Shown one piece after another: positions 6,793-14,686 of a stretch of 14,780 bases of DNA. The stretch's first letter is position 1; the number at the start of each line of letters is the position of its first letter. Made by a program: the position numbers and the translations under genes. Source of the DNA: Treponema sp. (GTDB lineage Bacteria; Spirochaetota; Spirochaetia; Treponematales; Breznakiellaceae); assembly GCA_031266255.1 (NCBI GenBank), contig JAISBK010000123.1:1-14780 (forward strand), written 5' to 3'. The notes under the pieces are model-generated. The model did not search any database and had not been told where the DNA came from. It saw nothing but the letters and a program-made list of their open reading frames with translations.

Positions 6793-9375
6793 ATGCAGGA
6801 GTATTTCTTTCATAGTAATGTACCCATTGTTCCCGCTAATCACGTCTGTCTAGATCGGCCACGGATCAATCGTTTATTGGAAGCGGCATTGCAGTACCCG
6901 ATTGTTACGGTAACTGCCGGTGCCGGATATGGTAAAACCCAAGGGGTATATGGATTTTTACATGATTTCAAGGCCCGGACCGTTTGGTTACAGATTTCCG
7001 AACGGGATAACCTTGCCTCCCGGTTCTGGGAAAACTTCATCCAAGCCATGACATTGCTTGATACGACGAGCGCAGATAAACTACGGGAAACCGGGTTTCC
7101 AAAAACCGAACGGCATTTTGACCGGTATCTTACGATCCCCAGGGAAGATATTGTGCAGACGTGGAAGTACGTGTTCGTGTACGATGATTTCCACCTGCTC
7201 AAGGAGAAAACCGTGTTGCGTTTTATCGAACGCTCCATTAGTACCCCCTTTTCCAATATCAGTTCTATTTTGATTTCCCGGACTAAACCAGCCATAGACC
7301 TCGGCGGTTTTGCGGCAAAGGGCCTGTTGGCCCAAATAGACGAAGATGATCTGCGTTTCAACCAGCATGAAATCATCGACTATTATAGTATCCAGGATAT
7401 ACCCCTCTCGCTCCAAGTGGCGTCGGACATTTACCATGCCACCGAAGGCTGGGTCTTTGCCATACACCTGGTCGGTTTATCCTTAAAAAACGGAGGTACC
7501 GGGTATGCACGTTCGTTCATGAAATTCAACAGCTTCAGATTCATCGAACAGACCATATTTTCCTCCCTTTCACCGGAACTCAAGAAATACCTCATAAGCT
7601 TATCCCTCATTGAGCATTGGCCCCAGGCTATCCTCAATAAATTAGCTTCCAGGCCAGAACTTACCGAAGAAATGAAACAGATCCATTCCTTTATTCGGTT
7701 TGATTCCTACCAAAACAGTTACCAGATCCACCATCTGTTTCTCCAATATTTGCAAGAACAACAACATATCCTTTCAATGGCAGAGAAACAGGCGGTGTAC
7801 ACCAAAGCTGCGGAATGGTGTCTGAAAAACAACTTAAAAATGGATGCGGTTACTTATTACGAGCGGACCGGGAATTATCAGGCTATTTTTGATATAGGTT
7901 TTTCGTATCCCCAGATTATGGCAAAGGATGTGGCCGCTTTCTTCATGGATATCTTCGCCAAGGCTCCAAAGGATATCTATGAGCATTACAAGGATGCCTT
8001 TATTATCCGATTGAAGCTGCTTATCAGCCTGTACCGGTTTGACGAAGCTGCGGCCTTCTTGAAAATTATGAAAGAAATCGGAGAGTCCCTGCCTTCTTCG
8101 GAATTTACCCGAGCTATTTTATACAGTTATTACGTCATACGAGGATTGTTGGGGATGATCACCTGTATTTATACCAACGAGTACAACTTTGCCTGGTATT
8201 TTGAGCAGGTATATACGTCTTTTTATGACTCATTAAACCGGTATCAATTAAAAGGGAGCAATATGATATGTCTTAGTTCCTATACCTGTATGGTTAGTGG
8301 GCCTGGACAAGAAGAAATGGACCAATACCTTGAAGAGATAACCCGGGCGGTTCCCTATATAACTGCGGTCTTGCAGGGTTACGCCTATGGGCTTGATGAT
8401 CTGGTCTGGGCAGAACTGGCCTATTTCAAAGCCGACTTAGCCCAATCAGAACAGTATGCGCGCAAATCGATCCGAAAAGCCCGGGAAAAAAAGCAGCACC
8501 AGATAGAAACTCGGGGCCTATTCTACCTGTTAAGGATAGGGCTTGCCCAGGGGAACCGTAAGGGGATTCAGGAATGTTTACAGCAGCTCCAAGCCCAGCT
8601 TCATGAAAAATGCTATATAAACCGTCAAGTATTCCATGATATTGTAACGGGTTGGTTTTATGCCCAGACCGGGCAGACCCATTGTCTGACTTCCTGGTTA
8701 AAAGATGATTTTGAAGAAAGCGACTTAAACACCCTCATATACGGTCTTGAAACCCTGGTAAAGCTGAAATATCAAGTATCTGAACAACGATACTCCGCGG
8801 CCTTGGCCTTCCTGGAAAACCAAAAATATAAACGGGGAGGGATATGGCCTTTCCTGTTTGGCAAGATCGCACTCAGTATCTTTGAAGCGGTATGCCTGTA
8901 CCACCGCAAAGAAAGGAGTGCCAGTCTCCAGGTCTTGGAAAGAGCCTACCGCCTGGCAGCACCAAATGCACTGGACATGCCCTTTATCGAACTGGGCAAT
9001 GAGATGCGTACCCTTACCAATGCCGCGTTGAAGGACACAACGTGCACCATCCCCAAGGCGTGGCTAGAAAAGATCCGGGGAAGCGCTGCTACCTACGCAC
9101 AAAAACAGTTTAGTCTGGGGAAGATATACAAGAATCCCTTCCCTGCCCCGGAAGCGCCTCATGGCAACCTGTCTTGCCAAGAGCGGAAGATCCTCGTCAG
9201 TCTTTCTCAAGGGTTGACCTGTAAGGAGGCGGCTGAAACCGCGGTTCTTTCCATCAATACGGTGAAGAGTATCATCAAAAGCGTATACTACAAACTAGGG
9301 GCCATTAACCGAGCGGACGCGATACGGATCGCCACAAGCCTGGGTATGTTGAAAAACTCTGGTCAGAGTACCTAG
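6793..9375 (+). CDS. MalT-type LuxR-family STAND regulator, copy 2
   Basis: This 860-residue paralogue of the preceding gene is aligned almost without gaps at the N terminus and about half identical by eye over the ATPase part. Walker A is AGAGYGKT (42-49), with Walker B YVFVYDDFH and ISRTKP conserved, so both copies should bind ATP. The helical-repeat arm is the most divergent part, which suggests different inducers. The LuxR-type helix-turn-helix (about 793-852) has the unusual stretch CKEAAETAVLSINTVK where most family members read EIA, so DNA contacts may differ from copy 1. The first codons of the two genes share over 20 identical bases, pointing to a local duplication. ATG 6793 has AAAAAGG five bases upstream. 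The pair is probably one transcript. No recognisable target operon is adjacent: thrS follows with its own candidate promoter. Confidence 0.85.
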   Translation: MQEYFFHSNVPIVPANHVCLDRPRINRLLEAALQYPIVTVTAGAGYGKTQGVYGFLHDFKARTVWLQISERDNLASRFWENFIQAMTLLDTTSADKLRETGFPKTERHFDRYLTIPREDIVQTWKYVFVYDDFHLLKEKTVLRFIERSISTPFSNISSILISRTKPAIDLGGFAAKGLLAQIDEDDLRFNQHEIIDYYSIQDIPLSLQVASDIYHATEGWVFAIHLVGLSLKNGGTGYARSFMKFNSFRFIEQTIFSSLSPELKKYLISLSLIEHWPQAILNKLASRPELTEEMKQIHSFIRFDSYQNSYQIHHLFLQYLQEQQHILSMAEKQAVYTKAAEWCLKNNLKMDAVTYYERTGNYQAIFDIGFSYPQIMAKDVAAFFMDIFAKAPKDIYEHYKDAFIIRLKLLISLYRFDEAAAFLKIMKEIGESLPSSEFTRAILYSYYVIRGLLGMITCIYTNEYNFAWYFEQVYTSFYDSLNRYQLKGSNMICLSSYTCMVSGPGQEEMDQYLEEITRAVPYITAVLQGYAYGLDDLVWAELAYFKADLAQSEQYARKSIRKAREKKQHQIETRGLFYLLRIGLAQGNRKGIQECLQQLQAQLHEKCYINRQVFHDIVTGWFYAQTGQTHCLTSWLKDDFEESDLNTLIYGLETLVKLKYQVSEQRYSAALAFLENQKYKRGGIWPFLFGKIALSIFEAVCLYHRKERSASLQVLERAYRLAAPNALDMPFIELGNEMRTLTNAALKDTTCTIPKAWLEKIRGSAATYAQKQFSLGKIYKNPFPAPEAPHGNLSCQERKILVSLSQGLTCKEAAETAVLSINTVKSIIKSVYYKLGAINRADAIRIATSLGMLKNSGQST

Positions 9376-9376
9376 C

Positions 9377-9406
9377 TTGACGCTGGGTTAGAAAAAAATG
9401 GATACT
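9377..9406 (+). promoter_or_regulatory. candidate thrS promoter
   Basis: TTGACG (9377-9382) and GATACT (9401-9406) are separated by 18 bases. The box overlaps the end of the upstream regulator gene (stop at 9373-9375). The leader to ATG 9441 would be only about 30 bases, too short for a T-box or an E. coli-type thrS operator structure. Confidence 0.45.
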
Positions 9407-9440
9407 CAATGTATTAGTTTTAATGGAGATACGAGGTAAC

Positions 9441-11249
9441 ATGTCTGACATAAAAGAAGCCCGCAAGAACGAAAAACCTGATGCAAGTCAACGGCTTGCC
9501 CTTATCCGCCATTCGGTAAGCCATGTTATGGCCCAGGCAGTAATGCAGCTTTTTCCCGGAACGAAGGTTGCCATTGGCCCTTCAGTGGAAAACGGCTTTT
9601 ACTATGACTTCCTGTTTCCCCAGCCGATTACCGCGGAAGATCTGCCTCGTATTGAAGCGGCGATGAAGCGTGTTATTGAGGAAAAGCAGGACTTTGTCCG
9701 ACTCACGGTGAGCAGGGAAGACGCAAAGGAGCGTTTTACAGAGGAGCCTTTTAAGTTGGAACTGCTCGCGGATTTGCCTGTAGACGGGGAAATCACGATC
9801 TATGAGCAACGAAATGCCCTGGGGGAAACGGTCTGGGCAGACCTCTGCCGGGGTCCGCATCTGGCAAATACCCGGGAGATCAACTCCGCAGCCTTCAAGC
9901 TCCAAAGCATCGCCGGGGCTTATTGGCGAGGGGATGAAAAACGGCCTATGCTCACCCGGATCTACGGTACTGCCTGGGAAACCCCCAAAGACCTCAAGGC
10001 ATACCTGACTTTCCTGGATGAAGTAGAAAAACGGGATCACCGCCGGCTGGGCAAGGAACTGGATCTCTATTCTATCCACGAGGAAGCCGGTGCCGGACTT
10101 ATCTATTGGCACCCCAAAGGCGGCCGTATCCGGGCAGCCATCGAAGACTTCTGGCGCATTGAGCATTTTAGGAACGGCTACGAACTGCTCTATACCCCCC
10201 ACATCGGCAAATCCTGGCTGTGGGAAACTTCCGGACACCTAGGTTTCTACAAGTCGAATATGTATTCCCCTATGGAAATCGACCAGCAGGATTATATCAT
10301 CAAACCCATGAACTGCCCTTTCCACATCATGATCTACAAGAACCAGGGTCATAGCTACCGGGATCTGCCCTTGCGGTGGGCTGAGTTGGGGACGGTGTAC
10401 CGGTATGAGCGTTCCGGCGTACTCCACGGACTTCTGCGAGTCCGGGGCTTTACCCAGGACGATGCTCACATCTTTTGTACTCCTGAACAGATGGAAGGGG
10501 AAATCCGTGAGGTTCTCCGGTTCAGCCTCAAAATATGGAAGGTCTTTGGCTTTAAGGACATCAAGGCATACCTGGCTACCAAACCCGCTGAATCGGTGGG
10601 GGAACAGAGCCGTTGGGATGCGGCCCTGGAATCCCTGCGCAAGGCAATAGAAGCCGAGGGTTTGCCCTACGAGATGGACGAGGGGGGGGGCGCTTTTTAC
10701 GGCCCCAAAATCGACCTCAAAATCAAGGACGCCCTGGGTAGAGAATGGCAGATGACCACCATCCAGTTTGATTTCAACGAGCCTGAACGGTTTGACATGA
10801 CTTACGTGGACTCAGATGGCCAGCATAAGCGGCCCTACATGGTACACCGGGCCCTGTTAGGTTCCCTGGAACGTTTCTTCGGCGTACTCATCGAACATTT
10901 CAGCGGCGCTTTCCCCGTGTGGATTGCCCCGGAACAGGCCGCGGTAATCCCTGTGGCAGCACATTTCAATGACTATGCGAACCAGGTGGTAACAGAACTC
11001 AAATCCCGGGATTTCCGGGTTACCGCTGAACTGGACGACACCCGCATGAACGCCAAGATCCGCTCCTGTCAGAACCGTAAGATTCCCTATATGCTGGTAG
11101 TGGGTCAACGGGAAATGGAAGAGGGTACGGTTTCTGTACGTTTCAGGGACGGGAGGCAGTTGGGAGATCCTGGTACTTCTCCTCTATCTGTGGCGGAGTT
11201 TGCCGCATATATGGAACGCAAGGTCGCTACCCGGGATCTGGAATTGTAA
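9441..11249 (+). CDS. thrS: threonyl-tRNA synthetase (TGS-less form)
   Basis: This enzyme charges tRNA(Thr) with threonine in the cytoplasm. It has 602 residues from ATG 9441, which has GAGG just upstream; an in-frame ATG at 9423 has no ribosome binding site. The N-terminal TGS domain of E. coli ThrRS (642 residues) is absent. The protein opens directly with the editing domain: HSVSH (H24, H28) and CRGPH (C136, H140), the residues that clear mischarged serine. The class II catalytic core follows with zinc ligands C292 (in MNCPFH), H329 (LHGLLRVRGF) and H469 (MVHRALLGSLERF). The C-terminal anticodon-binding domain (about 505-600) includes VPYMLVVG-like IPYMLVVGQRE. MNCPFH replaces the common MNCPGH, a variant I recall in other bacterial ThrRS. 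TGS-less ThrRS is known in several phyla. A run of nine G at 10682-10690 lies in the conserved EGGGAFYGPK segment; the frame is intact. Confidence 0.96.
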   Translation: MSDIKEARKNEKPDASQRLALIRHSVSHVMAQAVMQLFPGTKVAIGPSVENGFYYDFLFPQPITAEDLPRIEAAMKRVIEEKQDFVRLTVSREDAKERFTEEPFKLELLADLPVDGEITIYEQRNALGETVWADLCRGPHLANTREINSAAFKLQSIAGAYWRGDEKRPMLTRIYGTAWETPKDLKAYLTFLDEVEKRDHRRLGKELDLYSIHEEAGAGLIYWHPKGGRIRAAIEDFWRIEHFRNGYELLYTPHIGKSWLWETSGHLGFYKSNMYSPMEIDQQDYIIKPMNCPFHIMIYKNQGHSYRDLPLRWAELGTVYRYERSGVLHGLLRVRGFTQDDAHIFCTPEQMEGEIREVLRFSLKIWKVFGFKDIKAYLATKPAESVGEQSRWDAALESLRKAIEAEGLPYEMDEGGGAFYGPKIDLKIKDALGREWQMTTIQFDFNEPERFDMTYVDSDGQHKRPYMVHRALLGSLERFFGVLIEHFSGAFPVWIAPEQAAVIPVAAHFNDYANQVVTELKSRDFRVTAELDDTRMNAKIRSCQNRKIPYMLVVGQREMEEGTVSVRFRDGRQLGDPGTSPLSVAEFAAYMERKVATRDLEL

Positions 11250-11274
11250 GGTAACCTATGAAGATCAGTATATA

Positions 11275-11303
11275 TTGCCATTGAGCTTATCTTGTATTAT
11301 GCT
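11275..11303 (+). promoter_or_regulatory. candidate promoter for the nitroreductase-coaW pair
   Basis: TTGCCA (11275-11280), a 17-base spacer and TATGCT (11298-11303) lie in the 90-base gap after thrS. The message would start near 11310, followed by AAGGAGG (11327-11333), a strong ribosome binding site 6 bases before ATG 11340. Confidence 0.45.
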
Positions 11304-11339
11304 AGGAATCATCATTCATATTAAATAAGGAGGTGTACT

Positions 11340-11864
11340 ATGAAAAGTACCCTGGAAGATCTAAAAAACAGGCGGAGTATCCGGGCATATAAACCGGAGC
11401 AGATCACGGATGAAGAACTGAACACGATATTGGAAGCCGGTACCTGGGCGGCAAGTGGTCACGGGGCTCAATCTGCGGTAATCGTAGTGGTGCAGGATAA
11501 GGCCCTGATGGCCCAACTTGAAGACTTGAATGCCCAGGTGCTCAAGAATCCTGATGCAAAGCCGTTCTATGGCGCGCCTACGGTACTAGCAGTCTTGGTG
11601 GATAAAACCAAACCTACCCCCTTGGAAGATGGAAGCCTTGTCCTAGGGAACCTTATGATCGCAGCCTATGCTATCGGTGTGAGTTCCTGCTGGATTAACC
11701 GGGCAAAGCAGGTGTTTGAATTTGAAGAAGGTAAGGCTCTGCTCAAAAAATGGGGGCTTTCAGAACATTATGAAGGGGTTGGTTTTTGTATCCTAGGGTA
11801 TGCTGCAGGAGAAGTACCCAAACCCGCAGCCCGCAAAGAAGGGTATATCATTAGGGCAAGCTAA
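11340..11864 (+). CDS. small nitroreductase-family flavoprotein
   Basis: This 174-residue protein of the nitroreductase-like fold is expected to bind FMN and reduce a substrate with NAD(P)H in the cytoplasm. Family marks are RRSIRAY (11-17, FMN phosphate contact), an ASGHGAQS segment (38-45) where typical members have PSxxNxQPW, EDGSLVLGNLMIAA (96-109) and the ending GYAAGEVPKPAARK (153-166). At 174 residues it belongs to the short single-domain subgroup, and the substrate cannot be predicted. The start is clear, with AAGGAGG at optimal spacing. The next gene, coaW, begins 67 bases downstream with no promoter or terminator visible between, so co-transcription is likely. Confidence 0.88.
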   Translation: MKSTLEDLKNRRSIRAYKPEQITDEELNTILEAGTWAASGHGAQSAVIVVVQDKALMAQLEDLNAQVLKNPDAKPFYGAPTVLAVLVDKTKPTPLEDGSLVLGNLMIAAYAIGVSSCWINRAKQVFEFEEGKALLKKWGLSEHYEGVGFCILGYAAGEVPKPAARKEGYIIRAS

Positions 11865-11931
11865 AAAACACGAAACAAACTCCTCGCTGCAAATGGCGCT
11901 GGTTTGGTGAAGGATAAAGAGACGAGAAAAG

Positions 11932-12735
11932 ATGATCATAGGTATAGACATAGGCAGTACCATCACCAAGGCAGTATCCATTGAAGATGGGAATATGATG
12001 AGAAAGATCAAGACCAAGGCGGCGGATGCGGTAACCTCTGCTGCCGGGGCCTTGGGGAAAATGATCCTGGAAAACGATATTAAGATAGCGGAAATTGAAC
12101 GAATCATGATCACCGGTGCAGGGGCAACCAAAATAAAAAGCGATCTCTTCGGCATACACACGGAAAAAATTGATGAAATCACCGCTATCGGTATTGGGGG
12201 TATGTTTCTTTCAAAACAAGATAATATCATCATCACCAATATAGGTACCGGTACCGCGATCATTGAGGCAAAGAAAGATAAAATCTCTCACCTTGGAGGT
12301 TCTGGGGTAGGAGGCGGTACAATCCTCGGGCTGGCAAAAAAGCTGCTGGTAACGTCAAACTTCAACGGCATCATGGAATTGGCCAAATCAGGGAATCTGA
12401 ATCAGGTAGACCTTCTTTTGGAAGATATTATGGAGACGGATATCAGCTTTTTGGATAAAGAGGCGACGGCTTCCAATTTTGGGAAAATGTTGGATACTGC
12501 CAGGAATGAAGACCTGGCTATGGGGATACTGAATCTGGTCTATCAGGTGATTGGTATGATTTCGGTATTCGCCGCAAAGAGTAAGAACATCGATCGAGTC
12601 GTGGTTACCGGAAATGGGAGCAAAAATTCCATAGGCAAACAGATTTTATCCACCATCACCGGGATGTATGCCGTAGCCTTTGAATATCCTCAGGATGCAG
12701 AATACACCACCGCGATAGGTGCAGGACTTTCCTAA
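11932..12735 (+). CDS. coaW: type II pantothenate kinase
   Basis: CoaW phosphorylates pantothenate with ATP, the first step of coenzyme A synthesis in the cytoplasm. The 267 residues equal the length of Staphylococcus aureus CoaW. It has the acetate/sugar-kinase-like actin fold: phosphate-1 loop GIDIGSTITK (4-13), an acidic residue E82 where CoaW has its catalytic Glu, NIGTGT (103-108), GGSGVGGGTILGL (122-134, aligned with GGIGTGGGMIQGL) and TASNFGKML (179-187, aligned with TAANFGHVL). The Gly-rich loops follow CoaW rather than BadF/HgdC-type activases, which have a Cys-ligated cluster; no such Cys pair is present. The Shine-Dalgarno is weak (GAGA about 10 bases before ATG). Type II kinases are uncommon in bacteria outside staphylococci and bacilli, where types I and III are usual. 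Confidence 0.85.
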   Translation: MIIGIDIGSTITKAVSIEDGNMMRKIKTKAADAVTSAAGALGKMILENDIKIAEIERIMITGAGATKIKSDLFGIHTEKIDEITAIGIGGMFLSKQDNIIITNIGTGTAIIEAKKDKISHLGGSGVGGGTILGLAKKLLVTSNFNGIMELAKSGNLNQVDLLLEDIMETDISFLDKEATASNFGKMLDTARNEDLAMGILNLVYQVIGMISVFAAKSKNIDRVVVTGNGSKNSIGKQILSTITGMYAVAFEYPQDAEYTTAIGAGLS

Positions 12736-12780
12736 GATAATATATGCCTTGAGTTTCTTTGGTTTTTATAGGTATTTGCC

Positions 12781-12810
12781 TTGTACTCACTCACCGAAAT
12801 GTAGTATAGT
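12781..12810 (+). promoter_or_regulatory. candidate promoter of the TPR/YmdB-like/RseC-like operon
   Basis: TTGTAC (12781-12786) and TATAGT (12805-12810) with an 18-base spacer lie in the 92-base gap after coaW. A start near 12817 would leave a very short leader before ATG 12828. CCAGGGGGT (12816-12824) is the ribosome binding site, so the message may begin right at it. Confidence 0.45.
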
Positions 12811-12827
12811 TAGTCCAGGGGGTATTC

Positions 12828-13376
12828 ATGGAGACAGCGGCATTTTTAAACGATTCTGGTATTGCTTTAACAGAAGCAAATAGGCCCAACGAGGCAATCT
12901 CCCTTTTTTATAAAGCGCTGATCATGGAGCCTGAGAATCCGTTATTATGGTTAAATTTAGGTATTGCTCAGCAACGAACCGGGGATTATGAGGATGCGTT
13001 ACATAGTTTTCAACGGGCGGTGTATATAGAGGATACTTTGGCAGATGCGTGGGTATCTATGGGTTTGATCTATTATGAACTCGAACGATTCGATCTTTCA
13101 GAAACATGTTACCATTCGGCATTAGAGCGGAATGCGGATGTTCCCAAGACCTGGAATAACTTAGGGGTACTTTATTTTACTGAAGGCAGCTATGAAGAAG
13201 CACGACATTGTTTTGAAGAGGCCATTAGTTTAGCTCCTTTGTACTCTGAAGCTTTGTACAACCTGCGAGATACCTGTCGAGAACTGGAGGACTACCGGGC
13301 AGCCGCAGAATTTGAACGGATCCTTTCCGGTCTCTCCGGTAATCGTGGCTATCAGATTTATCCTGGTAATGGATAG
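12828..13376 (+). CDS. tetratricopeptide repeat protein
   Basis: This 182-residue protein consists almost entirely of about five 34-residue TPR units, starting near residues 3, 37, 71, 105 and 139. They show the usual pattern of Gly/Ala at position 8 and Ala-Phe/Ala-Leu at 20-24, as in WLNLGIAQQRTGDYEDALHS and WNNLGVLYFTEGSYEEARHC. No signal peptide or membrane segment is visible, so it is probably a cytoplasmic scaffold for protein-protein contacts; the partner is unknown. The YmdB-like gene begins 20 bases after its stop, suggesting an operon and possibly a functional link. Its codons look more AT-leaning than those of the regulators. Confidence 0.88.
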   Translation: METAAFLNDSGIALTEANRPNEAISLFYKALIMEPENPLLWLNLGIAQQRTGDYEDALHSFQRAVYIEDTLADAWVSMGLIYYELERFDLSETCYHSALERNADVPKTWNNLGVLYFTEGSYEEARHCFEEAISLAPLYSEALYNLRDTCRELEDYRAAAEFERILSGLSGNRGYQIYPGNG

Positions 13377-13396
13377 GGTCATATAAACATTCGAGT

Positions 13397-14239
13397 ATGC
13401 GGATTCTCTATGTTGCAGAAATAGTCGGGAAAGTGGGGATATACGCCTTTAAGAAAGGCTTATCAGATCTCAAGAAGGGGAAGCAGATTGATTTTGTTAT
13501 TGCCTGTGCAGATGGGGCTACTGGCGGGAATGGCCTGGGAAGAAACCATGCTGGGTATCTCCGTAAGCTAGGAGCCCAGGTACTTACCACCGGGGAGTGT
13601 TGTTTTTACAAAAAAGATCTGGTCGAAAATCTGGCTAAAATTTCCTATGTGCTCAGACCCGATAACCTCAACCGGGAGGCCCCGGGGATTGGTTCTCGAA
13701 TATTCAAGCTCGGAACCAATCCCTCAGACCCTAAGATTGCGGTAGGGGTCTTGTTAGGGCAAAGTGGTTTTCAGCGGCTTCATGGGAATAATCCTTTTTC
13801 TGTACTCCCGGTATTATTGGAACGGTTCCATCAAGAAACGTCTTATGTGATCATTGATTTTCACGCGGAAGCAAGTGCGGAAAAGGGCACCCTTTTTGCT
13901 CTGGCTGCGGGGCGTTGTTCTGCGGTGATTGGTTCTCATAATCGAGTTCAGACTGCTGACGAACGGGTACTTCCGGGGGGTACTGCGGTGATTACCGATG
14001 CAGGCCGTACCGGCAGCGCTGAATCGGTTGGGGGGGCCAATAAGGAAAAGCGGATACAGGAATATCTCACCGGTATTCCCGAATGGACTCAAGAGGCGGT
14101 GGATAAACCTGAATTACAGGGGGTCTTAATTGAACTGGACAAAGCAGGTAAGGCCTGTTCCATAGAACGGATCCGTCATAAGGTTCCCGATATGCCCCTG
14201 CGGGATGCTCAGGAAGAAACCTTAGGGGCTCTACCATGA
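13397..14239 (+). CDS. TIGR00282/YmdB-family metallophosphoesterase homologue, altered active site
   Basis: This 280-residue protein aligns along its length with Bacillus subtilis YmdB, a calcineurin-like phosphodiesterase reported to act on cyclic nucleotides and to affect biofilm and motility decisions. The fold signatures are kept: MRILYVAEIVG, LRPDN, VIIDFHAEASAEK, VQTADERVLPGGTAVITDAGRTG. Several metal ligands are changed, at exactly matching positions for the first five: D8 to E, E39 to D, N40 to G, N67 to E and H68 to C (GNHTW becomes GECCF). In the C-terminal HTH motif the second His is R183, while H156 and H181 remain. Activity or metal preference has therefore probably changed, or the protein is a non-catalytic binder. 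The start has only a weak GAG upstream, and the gene probably relies on the TPR gene's translation. It overlaps the next gene by ATGA. Confidence 0.85.
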   Translation: MRILYVAEIVGKVGIYAFKKGLSDLKKGKQIDFVIACADGATGGNGLGRNHAGYLRKLGAQVLTTGECCFYKKDLVENLAKISYVLRPDNLNREAPGIGSRIFKLGTNPSDPKIAVGVLLGQSGFQRLHGNNPFSVLPVLLERFHQETSYVIIDFHAEASAEKGTLFALAAGRCSAVIGSHNRVQTADERVLPGGTAVITDAGRTGSAESVGGANKEKRIQEYLTGIPEWTQEAVDKPELQGVLIELDKAGKACSIERIRHKVPDMPLRDAQEETLGALP

Positions 14240-14631
14240 CCGGCCGGGTTCATGCCCTATCGGAAACTGCCGTCACCATAAGTCAGGGAACAAGTTCCTT
14301 TTGTTTTGGCTGTATGCAGCAAGAATGTAAGTCCAAGATGCGACTTTTTACCGCGGAAAATCCCTTGCAGCTTCCCTTGATGGTAGGTCATGAAGTTGAA
14401 ATCAAGACTTCTCATGGGATGCTGGCGGGACAAGCCTTCGCCGCATTATTCCCCCCCTTTTTGGGTTTCCTCGGTGGGTTTATGTTCACCAGATTCCTCA
14501 TTCCTGCTTCTGGAGATCCTGCCCGAGCCGCGGGTGGGGTTCTTGGTCTCTTTGCGCTTGCCTATCTCACCTATCGAATCCGTAAAAAACATCCTGCAGC
14601 AATGATCTTCCAGGTGGTACGGATCATATAG
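14236..14631 (+). CDS. RseC/SoxR-reducing-family-like Cys-motif membrane protein
   Basis: This 131-residue protein has an N-terminal soluble part carrying C23-x2-C26-x4-C31, then two membrane segments (about 65-88 and 95-114) and a short basic tail. This is the layout of RseC-like proteins (PF04246), whose E. coli member acts with the Rsx/Rnf electron-transfer complex in SoxR reduction and sigma-E control. The E. coli protein is longer (about 159 residues) and has four Cys; three are seen here. No Rnf genes lie in the window. The ATG overlaps the upstream TGA (ATGA), so translation is coupled to the YmdB-like gene. The family assignment is moderate; a small redox-active or metal-binding inner-membrane protein is safe to say. 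Confidence 0.7.
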   Translation: MTGRVHALSETAVTISQGTSSFCFGCMQQECKSKMRLFTAENPLQLPLMVGHEVEIKTSHGMLAGQAFAALFPPFLGFLGGFMFTRFLIPASGDPARAAGGVLGLFALAYLTYRIRKKHPAAMIFQVVRII

Positions 14632-14686
14632 CCTAAGCAGGATACATCTACCGTCAGCTTCATCAGGGCGAGCGCATTAAAAATTC

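Noticed and set aside
9376..9440. T-box or operator leader upstream of thrS
   Set aside because: Only 65 bases separate the genes; no T-box sequence, specifier stem or terminator is present.
11865..11931. Hairpin CAAAC ... GTTTG between the nitroreductase gene and coaW as a terminator
   Set aside because: The stem is only 5 bases plus a 3-base inner helix with large loops and has no U tract.
11932..12735. BadF/HgdC-type ATPase activator of a dehydratase
   Set aside because: The bridging iron-sulfur Cys residues are absent, no dehydratase genes adjoin, and the loops align better with CoaW.
13397..14239. Pseudogene interpretation of the YmdB homologue
   Set aside because: The frame is full length and intact, fold motifs are conserved, and it overlaps the next gene by ATGA, so it is being maintained despite the changed metal ligands.
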